DNA of 64,000 nt from the NCBI GenBank assembly GCA_910576385.1, contig CAJTIR010000001.1, positions 1-64,000 on the forward strand, read 5' to 3'. This document shows, piece after piece, positions 25,510 through 33,536 of the stretch. The notes under the pieces were generated by a model. That model saw only the letters and a program-made list of their open reading frames with translations, did no database searches and had not been told where the DNA came from. The DNA comes from Lachnospiraceae bacterium. GTDB taxonomy: Bacteria; Bacillota; Clostridia; Lachnospirales; Lachnospiraceae. The position numbers and the translations under genes were made by a program. How positions within the stretch are numbered: the first letter of the stretch is position 1; each line of letters begins with the position of its first letter.

Positions 25510-25987
25510 TTTTTATAGGAATAGAGCGAACCTTAACAATTTCATACCCATTCATCAGGCACATTCCTGTTGTTATCGTGATAAGCGTAAGCCGCAATAG
25601 CCGGTACGCCAAGACCCATACGGGCAAAAGCAGCAAAACTTTATGAAAAAAAGATATGTCTTTTGCGTTAATTCCAGCCCGTTTTGACGAGCGAAAAATA
25701 TCAGGTTATAACTGTCAGTTTGCTGCTGGCAGGGCGATAACAGGCAACAGGCACAATGATACTCCTGTCTAGTCATAAAGTCGTGCGTAAGTACCATTTG
25801 GGTATATAAACGCCGCAACAAATGAGGGCAGCTCGGAGAGATCCTCGGAGGGGAATTTTCCAGTGGAGCTGGTAAGCAGCCAGCCGCCTGATGACTTCCC
25901 TTTGCCTGCCATAAAATTGTTATTTCGGATGGAAGGCAGGAAAGCCGGGGCGTCGAGGACAAATAGGCTTATAAAAATAAAAATGGT

Positions 25988-26196
25988 AGCCGGAAGCAGG
26001 GGAAAAAATATTCGTGCTTTGCTTCCGGCTGATACATATTACTCCGACGGCTAAATATCAATGCTTTTACTTGCCTAAATTTCCATCTGCTGTGTTGTCA
26101 TCAATCGTTGTAGCACTCGCTACAACTCATTCTTCCGCCTTGCAGATGAAGATTTATTCTGCGTAAAATTCACCGACATTTAGCCGTCGGAGTAAT
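25988..26196. repeat. second hairpin cluster of the noncoding block
   Basis: AGCCGGAAGCA pairs with TGCTTCCGGCT (25988-25998 and 26020-26030). Next, a perfect 19-bp pair beginning ATTACTCCGACGG (26038-26056 with 26178-26196) encloses CATCTGC/GCAGATG (26084, 26142) and GTTGTAGC/GCTACAAC (26107-26126). The nesting is exact. Between this cluster and 25509 no reading frame on either strand looks coding. MazF starts 34 bases further on. Confidence 0.78.
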
Positions 26197-26230
26197 ACCT
26201 GAATTATAAGTATATTTATTCAGGAAGAAA

Positions 26231-26782
26231 ATGATGGAGGATATTGTATTTATGGAAGGAAAAGAGATAAGGCGCGGGGATATTTATCATGCCAATTTAA
26301 ATCCAGTGAAGGGAAGTGAACAAGGCGGATACCGCCCAGTATTAGTAATTCAAAATAATAGGGGCAATGAGTATAGCCCGACTGTTATCGTTGCTGCAAT
26401 TACAAGCAGGCCAAAACATAGAATGTCTACACATGTGCCGTTGACAGGCATTGAGGGCTTAGAAAAAGAGTCGGTAGCGCTGCTTGAACAGGTGAGGACG
26501 ATTGATAAGAGCAGATTAAATGATTATGTAGGGACTTTGAATAGGAAGCAAATGATAAAAGTTGAGAAGGCATTATGTTCCAGTACAGGAATGCGGAAAT
26601 TGGATAAACCGATTTTAATGTGTCTTTGTCCAATCTGTGCAAAGCCATTTTATGAATCCAGGGAACATTTCATTCACAGGGCAGACAGAAACCAGAAATT
26701 AAAGGAAACCTGTATGTTTTGCAATGTCAGGCAGGGCTACGATTATTTTGTCAGAAAAAAATATAATAGTTCCATAAAATAA
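26231..26782 (+). CDS. MazF/PemK-family toxin with C-terminal zinc ribbon
   Basis: Residues 8-125 are a MazF/PemK fold: RRGDIYHANLNPVKGSEQGG, RPVLVIQN, then TVIVAAITS and LLEQVRTIDKSRL, the RNA-binding and catalytic surface of this ribonuclease family. About 55 extra C-terminal residues carry CLCPIC and CMFC pairs, a probable zinc ribbon not found in ordinary MazF. No antitoxin gene is adjacent. The start may be 26231, 26234 or 26252 (MEGKEIRRG); the last has GGAGG further upstream. It likely acts as an endoribonuclease or, with the ribbon, a regulator of the element. Confidence 0.82.
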   Translation: MMEDIVFMEGKEIRRGDIYHANLNPVKGSEQGGYRPVLVIQNNRGNEYSPTVIVAAITSRPKHRMSTHVPLTGIEGLEKESVALLEQVRTIDKSRLNDYVGTLNRKQMIKVEKALCSSTGMRKLDKPILMCLCPICAKPFYESREHFIHRADRNQKLKETCMFCNVRQGYDYFVRKKYNSSIK

Positions 26783-26899
26783 AATGGATGGCGGATGAGC
26801 ATATCACCTTGACAGTAAATACTGACAGGCAATACATATGGGAAAAGCCTATAAGCATATGTTGAAAAAACAGTAATTTTAACAGGGGGACAGACAAAG

Positions 26900-27034
26900 T
26901 TGAAAGAGAAAAAATCAGTCCAATATACAGTGGAAAGGGAATATTTAGCAAAGTTTTCCGTAGAGGAACTGCTGATCCGCATTGTGAAAGCCCATCTGAA
27001 CCAAGATATTGCAAAAGAAGATATGGCAAAATGA
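26900..27034 (+). CDS. small conserved-type protein upstream of the recombinase
   Basis: A 44-residue frame starting at TTG, with a GGGGGA stretch nine bases upstream: KEKKSVQYTVEREYLAKFSV followed by EELLIRIVKAHL. Small proteins of this pattern precede serine recombinases in Tn1549-like elements. It is too short to be certain of. The helical, charged sequence fits a small DNA-binding accessory factor, but function is unknown. It ends 79 bases before the recombinase start. Confidence 0.6.
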   Translation: MKEKKSVQYTVEREYLAKFSVEELLIRIVKAHLNQDIAKEDMAK

Positions 27035-27112
27035 GGCAAACGCAGAAATGAACTGGAAAACAAAATATGATATGATGCTGTTTACAAGTACAGCAGCCGC
27101 ATAGGTGAGGAA

Positions 27113-28723
27113 ATGAAAAAATCAGAATTATTTTACACGGCTGTTTATATCAGGTTATCAAGGGAAGATGGCGATAAGGAGGAAAGTGACAGCGTAGGGA
27201 ATCAGAGGAAACTTTTGACAGAATATGTTTCAAAAATGGAAAACCTTATCATCTATGACGTCTATGTGGACGACGGGTATACAGGCACCAGCTTTAACCG
27301 TCCCAGTTTTAAGAGAATGATTGCAGATATAGAAGAAGGGAAGGTAAATTGCGTTATTGTAAAGGATTTATCCAGATTTGGCCGTGATTATATTGACACA
27401 GGGCGTTATCTGGAGCGAGTATTCCCAGAATTAGGGGTGCGGTTTATCTCTGTGTCAGACGGGATTGACAGCATCCGGCAGGCGTATGACATGCTTCTTC
27501 CAATTAAAAATATTTTCAATGAACAGTATGCCAGGGATATTTCAAAAAAAATCCAGGCGACGGTAAAATCAAAGCAGAAAGCGGGAGAGTTTATCGGTTC
27601 TTTCACCAGTTACGGTTATAAGAAATCGCCTGCAGACAAGAATAAACTTATCATTGACGAATACGCCGCTGAGGTGGTAAGGAAGGTATTCCGCTTATAT
27701 GTGGGGGGAATGGGAAAACTGAGTATTGCAAAGCTTTTAAATGCAGAAGGAATCCTCTGCCCATCTGAGTATAAAATGGCAAATGGTTTAAATTACAAGA
27801 ACTGCAACCGCCTGGAAAGCACTTCTTACTGGACCTATTCCACCATAAACGTCATGCTGAAGAATGAGATGTACCGAGGAAATATGGTGCAGGGCAAAAA
27901 ACATCAGCGGATGAGAAGCAGACAGAAACGGGTGGACAAAGAGAACTGGATTGTGGTCAAAGGCACCCATGAACCCATCATTGACCTGGAGACATGGGAA
28001 AAGACACAGAAGCTTTTGTCAAAACGTCATAGGGATATGGGGCTGGAAGAAAATAAGAACATTTTTGCCGGATTTATCGTATGCGCAGATTGTGGCAGGG
28101 CTATGATGAAGAATTTTTGGAAACGCGCAGATGGGAGTAAAGCATATTCTTTTTACTGTGGGACATATAAACGTCATGGAAAAGGGTACTGTACGCCGCA
28201 TACATTGCCATTCCATGTGCTGGAGGAGATTATACTGAATGATTTAAGAACAATCATTCAGAACGTTAATGATATACAAAGGCTTATGGAGAATCAGTCT
28301 TTTCATTATCCCAAAGCAGAGGAAATCGCCAGGAAAGAACTTGTCAGGGTAAAAGCTGAATTAGAGCGGGTGCTGAAATTAAAGAAATCGGTCTATGAAG
28401 ATTATAAAGAGGGGATGATTTCAAAAGAAGAATTTTTTGCTTACCGCGAAGATTACCTGAAAAAAGAAGAGCTTTATAAAAAACAGACAGAAACACTGGA
28501 AGAAAAAGTGAAAGAAAGTGTTACAAAGGACGTATTTCAGACGCCGTGGCTGAAAAGGCTGCTGGAGATGAAAGAGATTGAAAAGCTGGACAGAGATATG
28601 ATTGTGGAGATGATAGACCAGATTGTTGTGTATGAGAACCGCAAAATTAAAATCAGATATAATTTTGGAAATGAATTGGAACATTTGTTTTCTAGTGTAT
28701 ATCAGGAAAGTAAAGTGGTTTAA
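27113..28723 (+). CDS. large serine recombinase (integrase of the element)
   Basis: A TndX/TnpX-type recombinase of 536 residues. The N-terminal resolvase domain has catalytic Ser16 in YIRLSRED and the Arg-rich DLSRFGRDYIDTGRY motif. The recombinase domain follows (about 160-290). A zinc ribbon CADC...CGTY..HGKGYC (about 325-360) and a long coiled-coil with Glu/Lys repeats (about 400-475) complete the type. It should cut attP and the amidase attB, leaving a two-base crossover, and needs a directionality factor to excise. Its stop lies 120 bases from the right junction. Confidence 0.95.
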   Translation: MKKSELFYTAVYIRLSREDGDKEESDSVGNQRKLLTEYVSKMENLIIYDVYVDDGYTGTSFNRPSFKRMIADIEEGKVNCVIVKDLSRFGRDYIDTGRYLERVFPELGVRFISVSDGIDSIRQAYDMLLPIKNIFNEQYARDISKKIQATVKSKQKAGEFIGSFTSYGYKKSPADKNKLIIDEYAAEVVRKVFRLYVGGMGKLSIAKLLNAEGILCPSEYKMANGLNYKNCNRLESTSYWTYSTINVMLKNEMYRGNMVQGKKHQRMRSRQKRVDKENWIVVKGTHEPIIDLETWEKTQKLLSKRHRDMGLEENKNIFAGFIVCADCGRAMMKNFWKRADGSKAYSFYCGTYKRHGKGYCTPHTLPFHVLEEIILNDLRTIIQNVNDIQRLMENQSFHYPKAEEIARKELVRVKAELERVLKLKKSVYEDYKEGMISKEEFFAYREDYLKKEELYKKQTETLEEKVKESVTKDVFQTPWLKRLLEMKEIEKLDRDMIVEMIDQIVVYENRKIKIRYNFGNELEHLFSSVYQESKVV

Positions 28724-28843
28724 ATAGAGCGCGTATGAAATCTGTTTTTCATCTAGGAAGGAACGCAAGGTTGATAAAACTTTTAAAAGGAAGCACATAT
28801 GAAAATCCCAAAACAAGGGATTTTGAGAAGAACAAGAAATATT

Positions 28844-28880
28844 TGCGCATATAACATCCGGCACACGGCGGTTATGACAA
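28844..28880. other. right attachment junction (attR)
   Basis: TGCGCATATAACATCC (28844-28859) is the element arm; GGCA follows, then the shared core CACGG (28864-28868) and amidase codons GGC GGT TAT. With the arm at 11466-11481 it rebuilds an attP of two inverted arms around a ten-base spacer whose symmetric centre is CA, inside the shared core. Confidence 0.8.
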
Positions 28881-29592
28881 TGGGGCATCTTTCCAGGGAA
28901 GAAAAGAAAAGGATGATACATTGCGGGTTGCTTTGGCAGTAGGGCAGAGACTTAAAGATGCAGGGTATAATGTTCTGTATACAAGAACTACAGACCGTTA
29001 TGATTCCCCTCTTGAAAAAGCGCAAATTGCAAACCGCAGTGGGGCAGATTATTTTATCTCTTTTCATCGTAATTCAGGAATTAATCCCAATACTTATCAT
29101 GGAACACAAGCGCTTGTCTATGCAGCGAATACAGAGGCAGAGAGAATTGGGGAAGCGATTAATCAGGAATTGGTGGATTTTGGGTTTCAGGATCTTGGAG
29201 TGGTGGAACGTCCGGGACTTGTGGTACTGAGGAGAACGCAGATGCCAGCAGTTTTGATGGAACTTGGATTTATCAATAACGATATGGATAATCAAATGTT
29301 TGACCAGCGTTTTGATGAGATGGTAAATGCCATTGTGAGTGGAGTAGAACAGGCAATTCCCTTGGACAGTTCTTCAAACAGATATGGTGTACAGGTAGGA
29401 TTGTTTCGTCATGAGTCCAATGCCTTATATCTCAAAGAGCAGTTGGAAAGTCAAGGATATTTTGCAACGGTTCGCTGGGAAGATCCCTATTATGCAGTGA
29501 TTGTGGGAAGAGAATCCACACTTGAGGATGCTACAGAACTTCAGAATCAGCTTCGTCAGGATGGATATGATACTTTAGTAGTAAGATTGTAG
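28867..29592 (+). pseudogene. 3' part of split N-acetylmuramoyl-L-alanine amidase with SPOR domain
   Basis: From GGYDNG the frame is open to 29592. With the 11 codons at 11430 it gives a 252-residue Amidase_3 protein. Its zinc ligands are His11, Glu25 (GRKEKDD) and His78 (ISFHRN), and the catalytic region MELGFINN is followed by a C-terminal SPOR domain (about 180-252, YGVQVGLFRHESNA...YDTLVVRL). The expected role is peptide-stem cleavage of peptidoglycan at division or spore sites. In the present state only a truncated product from TTG 28921 is possible, lacking His11 and Glu25, so inactive. Confidence 0.88.
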
Positions 29593-29619
29593 AAAAAAGT
29601 ATAAAAAGAAAGAAAAAGG

Positions 29620-29648
29620 TTTACATTTTTCAGAGAATGTTGTATAAT
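29620..29648 (+). promoter_or_regulatory. sigma-A-type promoter
   Basis: TTTACA and TATAAT are separated by 17 bases. It would give a leader of about 160 bases before the TadZ-like gene, containing a small GCAC...GTGC hairpin and a stem (CTCCCTT/AAGGAG) that covers the GGAGAGG ribosome site at 29801. Confidence 0.7.
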
Positions 29649-29812
29649 ATGCTCATCTTTTGTTAAATGTAATTATCTAACTTACGAATGAGATCAGCAC
29701 GAAGTCTGTGCAGTAATCCTAAAGATAAAGTGAATGGAATTTAGAGTTCTATTTTGATATTAAGAAACAATCGAATTGTATTGATCTCCCTTCTGCGTAA
29801 GGAGAGGTATCA

Positions 29813-30664
29813 ATGAAAATAGCATTTTGGAGTGAACAGCAAGGAGCAGGAACAACATTCAATCTGGCAGTGACAGCATGTGCTGCAGTGCTGTTGCATC
29901 CTATCACAGTAGCAGTGGTCCCTGGAGGTTATCATGATGAGATACTGGAAAGCAGATTTTTTCAGACTGCAGATAGTACGCTTTTTTCTAAAAAACCAGA
30001 TAGGGATTATGGGCAGCAGGCAGTTTTTGTAGCAGAGTCCGAGGAATATTTTCTGTCCAATGGATTAGAATATCTGCTTCGTCAGAAGAATCCTGAGGCT
30101 TTAACCGAGAGGTTGATCAAGGCCAATATGCGTCAAGTTGTTACAGATCGGATGTATTGTCTGTCAGCCAGTCCCAAGCCAGAACGAGAATGGTGGTATC
30201 GAGACAGCCTGTTTGCGCGAATGGCTCAAGTTATGGGTGCAGTGGAATCTTGTTTTGATATCGTATTTATAGATTGTGGCAACAGGCAGGACGATTATGC
30301 CAAAAAAGTTTTGCAGGAGGCCGATATCTGTGTATTGAATATGATCCAGGGAGAAGAGATTATTGGGGAATTTTACCGTAATCCGCCAAGAGTTCGGGGG
30401 AAAATATTTTTTCTGTTGGGGAAATATTTTGAAAGTGCCCTTTACAATCGCAAAAATCTTCAGAGACTCTATCGGGTAGAGGAAGACAGGCTAGGAGCTA
30501 TGCCTTATAATCCCCAACTTCAAGCGGCAAGCCAGAGGGGGAGAATTATTGACGGCGTCAAGTGTTATATTGGCAGCGAATTAAAAGGTAAAAATGTAGA
30601 GTTTGAGAAGGAATTGATCCGAACCACAAATTTGATTCTCAAGTTGGCAGGTGTAATAGCCTAA
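29813..30664 (+). CDS. MinD/ParA-like P-loop protein, TadZ-type
   Basis: The opening FWSEQQGAGTTFNLAVTA is a degenerate deviant Walker A in which the lysines are lost, as in TadZ-like proteins of Clostridia. The middle IVFIDCGNRQDDY corresponds to Walker B. TadZ proteins mark the cell-pole site for Flp pilus assembly; here no pilus genes are adjacent, so the role is open. Full length at 283 residues. The ribosome site is partly sequestered in a leader hairpin. Confidence 0.65.
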   Translation: MKIAFWSEQQGAGTTFNLAVTACAAVLLHPITVAVVPGGYHDEILESRFFQTADSTLFSKKPDRDYGQQAVFVAESEEYFLSNGLEYLLRQKNPEALTERLIKANMRQVVTDRMYCLSASPKPEREWWYRDSLFARMAQVMGAVESCFDIVFIDCGNRQDDYAKKVLQEADICVLNMIQGEEIIGEFYRNPPRVRGKIFFLLGKYFESALYNRKNLQRLYRVEEDRLGAMPYNPQLQAASQRGRIIDGVKCYIGSELKGKNVEFEKELIRTTNLILKLAGVIA

Positions 30665-30689
30665 AGTTTGTCCTTAAGCCAGTCTTTTT

Positions 30690-30754
30690 ATGCGTGTTTG
30701 AAAATTTATAATCTAAAGTGATTTTATGAGGTACTAATTTTTTCAAACACGCAT
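30690..30754. terminator. 15-bp inverted repeat between convergent genes
   Basis: ATGCGTGTTTGAAAA and TTTTCAAACACGCAT are exact complements, 35 bases apart. They lie between the TadZ-like gene and the convergent cyclophilin gene, where a bidirectional terminator is expected. The loop is long, so it may instead be a repeat. Confidence 0.5.
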
Positions 30755-30836
30755 TAGAAGATATTACTTTGCAGTTAAATAGTATTTTATGTTGTCTCAA
30801 TCGTTTTATATTTAACCCAATAAAGTAATAGAATTA

Positions 30837-31358
30837 TTAACAAGTTTCTGGTTCAGGATAATCCTCCCCAAAGGTATCTACGGTAACATTCTTTAATACT
30901 TGTGGTTTTAAGGGTCGGTCTGAATAGTCGGTATTGGTTTCTGCGATTTTATTAACAAGTTCCATTCCCTCAGTAATTTTCCCAAAGGCTGCATAAGCGC
31001 CGTCTAAGTGGGGCGAATCCTGATGCATAATGAAGAATTGAGAACCTGCAGAATCAGGTGCCATAGTGCGTGCCATAGACAGTACACCAGCACTGTGTTT
31101 TAAATCGTTGGTGAAGCCGTTTTGGGAAAATTCTCCACGGATACTGTAGCCAGGTCCGCCTGTGCCAGTACCATCAGGGCATCCGCCTTGGATCATGAAT
31201 CCACGGATGACACGATGGAAGCAAAGACCGTTATAATATCCTTTCTGAATTAAGCTGATAAAATTATTTACGGTGTTTGGAGCAATATCTGGATAGAGTT
31301 CTGCTTTCATAATACCGCCGTTTTCCATTTCAAATGTTACTACTGGGTTCTGTGCCAT
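30837..31358 (-). CDS. peptidyl-prolyl cis-trans isomerase, cyclophilin type
   Basis: A single-domain cyclophilin of 173 residues catalysing proline isomerisation in the cytoplasm. Conserved catalytic and binding segments are present: CFHRVIRGFMIQGG (Arg), GSQFFIMHQDSPHLDGAYAAFG (Gln, Phe, His). No signal peptide. The ATG at 31358 fits AGAGGTA better than the ATG two codons upstream. The gene stands alone between two plus-strand genes. Confidence 0.94.
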   Translation of the reverse strand: MAQNPVVTFEMENGGIMKAELYPDIAPNTVNNFISLIQKGYYNGLCFHRVIRGFMIQGGCPDGTGTGGPGYSIRGEFSQNGFTNDLKHSAGVLSMARTMAPDSAGSQFFIMHQDSPHLDGAYAAFGKITEGMELVNKIAETNTDYSDRPLKPQVLKNVTVDTFGEDYPEPETC

Positions 31359-31551
31359 AGTCATTTACCTCTTTTCTAAAATAGTGTGCATATATAAGAT
31401 GCCTTATTATTATAATGTGAATTGCAGATTTCGTAAAGACTGAATACTGTCGACACGAAATGCGTATATTTTCAGGAATGCAATGCTATTCTTTTAGAAA
31501 AATTTCACTTCATCGATATGCCATCGATATACGAAAGGGGAAATAACACTC

Positions 31552-32178
31552 ATGGCAGATAAAATATTTGAAAACAACCAAGTTACTATTACAGGGGAAA
31601 TCGTTTCCGATTTCCAATATAGCCACGAAGTATTTGGAGAGGGCTTCTATATGGTAGAAGTATCTGTGAATAGATTGAGCAATTTTGCGGATATTATACC
31701 AATGATGATTTCAGAGCGTCTTATTGATACCCAGTGCAGTTATATAGGACAATATATTCGAGTAGATGGACAATTTCGTTCTTATAATCGGCATGAAGAA
31801 AAGAAAAATCGTCTAGTTCTGTCCGTCTTTGTTCGTGAATTGGAATTTGTGGATGAAATTCCAGAGGGAGAAAAGAGCAATCAGATCTTTTTGGACGGCT
31901 ATATCTGTAAAGAGCCTATTTATCGAAAAACACCATTGGGAAGGGAAATTGCAGATCTGTTAATTGCAGTAAATCGTTCATATGGGAAATCAGATTACAT
32001 ACCATGCATCTGCTGGGGAAGAAATGCAAGATATGCTTCCAGTTTTGAGATTGGTGGTCATGTGCAGGTTTATGGAAGAATCCAGAGTCGCGAATATGTG
32101 AAAAAGCTTTCCGAGACGGAGGTAGAGCATAGGGTAGCGTATGAAGTCTCTGTAAGTAAGATAGAATATCTAGAATAA
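31552..32178 (+). CDS. single-stranded DNA-binding-like protein with two OB folds
   Basis: Two SSB/PriB-type OB folds in tandem are visible. The first (about 8-105) has VTITGEIVSDFQ and QYIRVDGQFRSY. The second (about 115-208) has NQIFLDGYICKEPIYRKTPL, GREIADLLIAVNRSYGKSDYIPC and VQVYGRIQSREY. The acidic C-terminal tip of housekeeping SSB is absent, and the protein ends SKIEYLE. It is probably a Clostridia-specific accessory SSB acting in repair or primosome assembly. It starts an apparently independent transcript. Confidence 0.75.
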   Translation: MADKIFENNQVTITGEIVSDFQYSHEVFGEGFYMVEVSVNRLSNFADIIPMMISERLIDTQCSYIGQYIRVDGQFRSYNRHEEKKNRLVLSVFVRELEFVDEIPEGEKSNQIFLDGYICKEPIYRKTPLGREIADLLIAVNRSYGKSDYIPCICWGRNARYASSFEIGGHVQVYGRIQSREYVKKLSETEVEHRVAYEVSVSKIEYLE

Positions 32179-32468
32179 GAGAATATAAGATATTAAAGGT
32201 TAAAACAGCGAATAAGATAAAGCCAATGTTGCTCTTGTTATCTATGAAATAATTGGAAGTGTGTTATTGGCTTTACACACACATGCAGTATTGCTGCATG
32301 GTATGTGTATGGATTGTGCAGGGAATGCACAATCCTGATTAGAATGTTTTATTGATCATAGAACCGCGATTTCAGACGGCGTTTTGACAAAAATTTGCAT
32401 TTTCCGAAGGTTTGTGGTATTTTATAAAGTAGTTTTGAGAGAGGAAAACAGCGAGAAAGGAAAACAGC
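32179..32468. other. intergenic stretch with two hairpins
   Basis: CATGCAG/CTGCATG (32282-32300), extended by TACACA/TGTGTA, and GGATTGTGC/GCACAATCC (32311-32335) form two clear hairpins after the SSB-like gene. Neither has a strong T tail. No gene is supported here. Confidence 0.5.
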
Positions 32469-32963
32469 ATGTGTGAGGAAAAGGTTACTGTTTATTGCGG
32501 AGATGAGGAAAGTACGACAGCAGCAGCGCTTGGATATGCCATACAATCTGCAGGTCAGGGGGACAGTGTCATCATCATTCAATTCCTAAAAGGTAAAAGG
32601 GAAGAAGCGATGGAACTTTTGCGAAGGCTGGAGCCAGAGGTGCGTTTTTTTAGTTTTGCAAGATCACAAAAAAATTTTGCAGAGCTGACTCAGGAGGAAC
32701 AGCAGGAAGAGGAGATGAATATTCGAAATGGGTTTAATTTTGCTCGCAAGGTACTGGTGACAGGGGAATGCAGTCTTCTGATTTTGGATGGTTTTTTGGG
32801 ACTTTTGGATAATCAGATGATTTCAAAAGAAGATCTGGATTCATTGATGAATGCCAAATCAGAAGATACAAAAGTGATGTTTACTGGAAAAGGAATTGAT
32901 CAATCGATACGAGAGTATGTTGCGGATATTTTTAAGATTCACAAGGAATGTCAAGGGTTATGA
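32469..32963 (+). CDS. CobO/BtuR-like corrinoid adenosyltransferase homologue lacking the P-loop lysine
   Basis: The fold pattern is that of the CobA/CobO ATP:corrinoid adenosyltransferases: AAALGYAIQSAGQGDSVIIIQFLKGK at the start, LLILDGFLGLLDNQMI, and a VMFTGKG segment near the end. The nucleotide loop, normally GxGKGKTT, reads GDEESTTA. The catalytic lysines and glycines are lost, so ordinary ATP binding is doubtful. At 164 residues it is slightly short. It may be a regulatory paralog or use another nucleotide mode. It lies just upstream of the lysine riboswitch. Confidence 0.7.
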   Translation: MCEEKVTVYCGDEESTTAAALGYAIQSAGQGDSVIIIQFLKGKREEAMELLRRLEPEVRFFSFARSQKNFAELTQEEQQEEEMNIRNGFNFARKVLVTGECSLLILDGFLGLLDNQMISKEDLDSLMNAKSEDTKVMFTGKGIDQSIREYVADIFKIHKECQGL

Positions 32964-33063
32964 TTTGTTGCCATCGGTCTGGCAATAGGGAGATAGATTT
33001 GCTGGAATTATCTTTCTCTATATTTTTAATAATCTTACATTTAAGAAATAATTCTGTTCCTGG

Positions 33064-33092
33064 TTGACTTTGTGGAGGGAGAATGCTATAGT
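33064..33092 (+). promoter_or_regulatory. promoter of the lysine riboswitch transcript
   Basis: TTGACT and TATAGT are separated by exactly 17 bases. They lie just upstream of the P1 stem of the lysine riboswitch, at the expected distance. Confidence 0.75.
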
Positions 33093-33111
33093 AGATTTTG
33101 TAATAAGAATA

Positions 33112-33280
33112 ATTGATAGAGGTTGCGTGAATCATGAGTAGCTTATCAGATGTGGCAGGCACAGGAGATGGTAATTGAAAGGGAGGAACGCCGAAAGGAT
33201 CTGTTTCCTGTGAAGAGATTCTTGGGCATAGGATGAATAATCATATGACTGTCATCTGGAATGGATGGGGCGCTATCTGG
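33112..33280 (+). promoter_or_regulatory. lysine riboswitch (L-box)
   Basis: The leader matches the L-box core in order. It has GATAGAGGTTGCG opening P1/P2, then AAGGGAGGAACGCCGAAAG. Next comes CTTGGGCAT, then ATGACTGTCATCTGGAATGG, closing with GGCGCTATC to pair with GATAG. A terminator follows at 33322. High lysine should favour termination and shut off dapA and probably dapB. Confidence 0.88.
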
Positions 33281-33321
33281 GATTGCTAGACAGAATATAT
33301 TCTGTGTGTATTAGGATATTT

Positions 33322-33349
33322 AAGCCGGCTCATTGGTCGGCTCTTTTTT
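33322..33349 (+). terminator. riboswitch expression-platform terminator
   Basis: AGCCGGC and GTCGGCT pair around a short loop and are followed by six T residues. It sits 40 bases after the L-box, as expected for transcriptional control. A palindromic GGGTGCC-type repeat lies between it and dapA (33396-33455). Confidence 0.85.
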
Positions 33350-33395
33350 ATCTTATTGGAAATTTCTTCGGATTTTCGATAAGATAAAAAATAAT

Positions 33396-33455
33396 ATAAC
33401 ACACCGAATGGTACGTGTGCCCTAAAGGGTATCATGGGGTGCCCTTGGATATAAA
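33396..33455. repeat. palindromic repeat copy with GGGTGCC motif
   Basis: ACACCGAAT, GGGTAT and GGGGTGCCCTTGG occur here. On the opposite strand the same words occur at 47881-47950. The segment is noncoding and lies in the dapA leader after the terminator. The copies are diverged, so the family assignment is tentative. Confidence 0.4.
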
Positions 33456-33536
33456 ATGTGACACACACTCACAGATATGCAGGGAAATTTTAAACCTCGT
33501 TTCGATTATCACGATTAAGGTTAAGGAGGAAATCAT

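Larger units (their letters stand above)
11461..28865. mobile_element. 17.4-kb serine-integrase element inserted in an amidase gene (ICE remnant)
   Basis: The element is bounded by the junctions at 11460-11464 and 28864-28868. It carries its own large serine recombinase at the right end. ParA, truncated ParB, a CHAP hydrolase tail, a broken sigma factor, MazF and the small ORF before the recombinase match the gene set of Tn1549-like integrative conjugative elements. All mating-pore and relaxase genes are absent; an internal deletion near 14450 explains this. The cargo at 15.3-24.1 kb is an ECF sigma/anti-sigma pair and exported proteins. Excision would rejoin the amidase frame exactly. Confidence 0.85.

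Noticed and set aside
25573-25962. 129-residue minus-strand ORF and plus-strand ORF 25416-25646 in the hairpin block
   Set aside because: Open by chance across palindromic noncoding sequence; no ribosome sites, composition unlike neighbouring proteins.
28921-29592. Intact short amidase starting at TTG 28921
   Set aside because: Its frame continues upstream to GGYDNG at 28867 and two zinc ligands lie outside it; it is the 3' part of a split gene.
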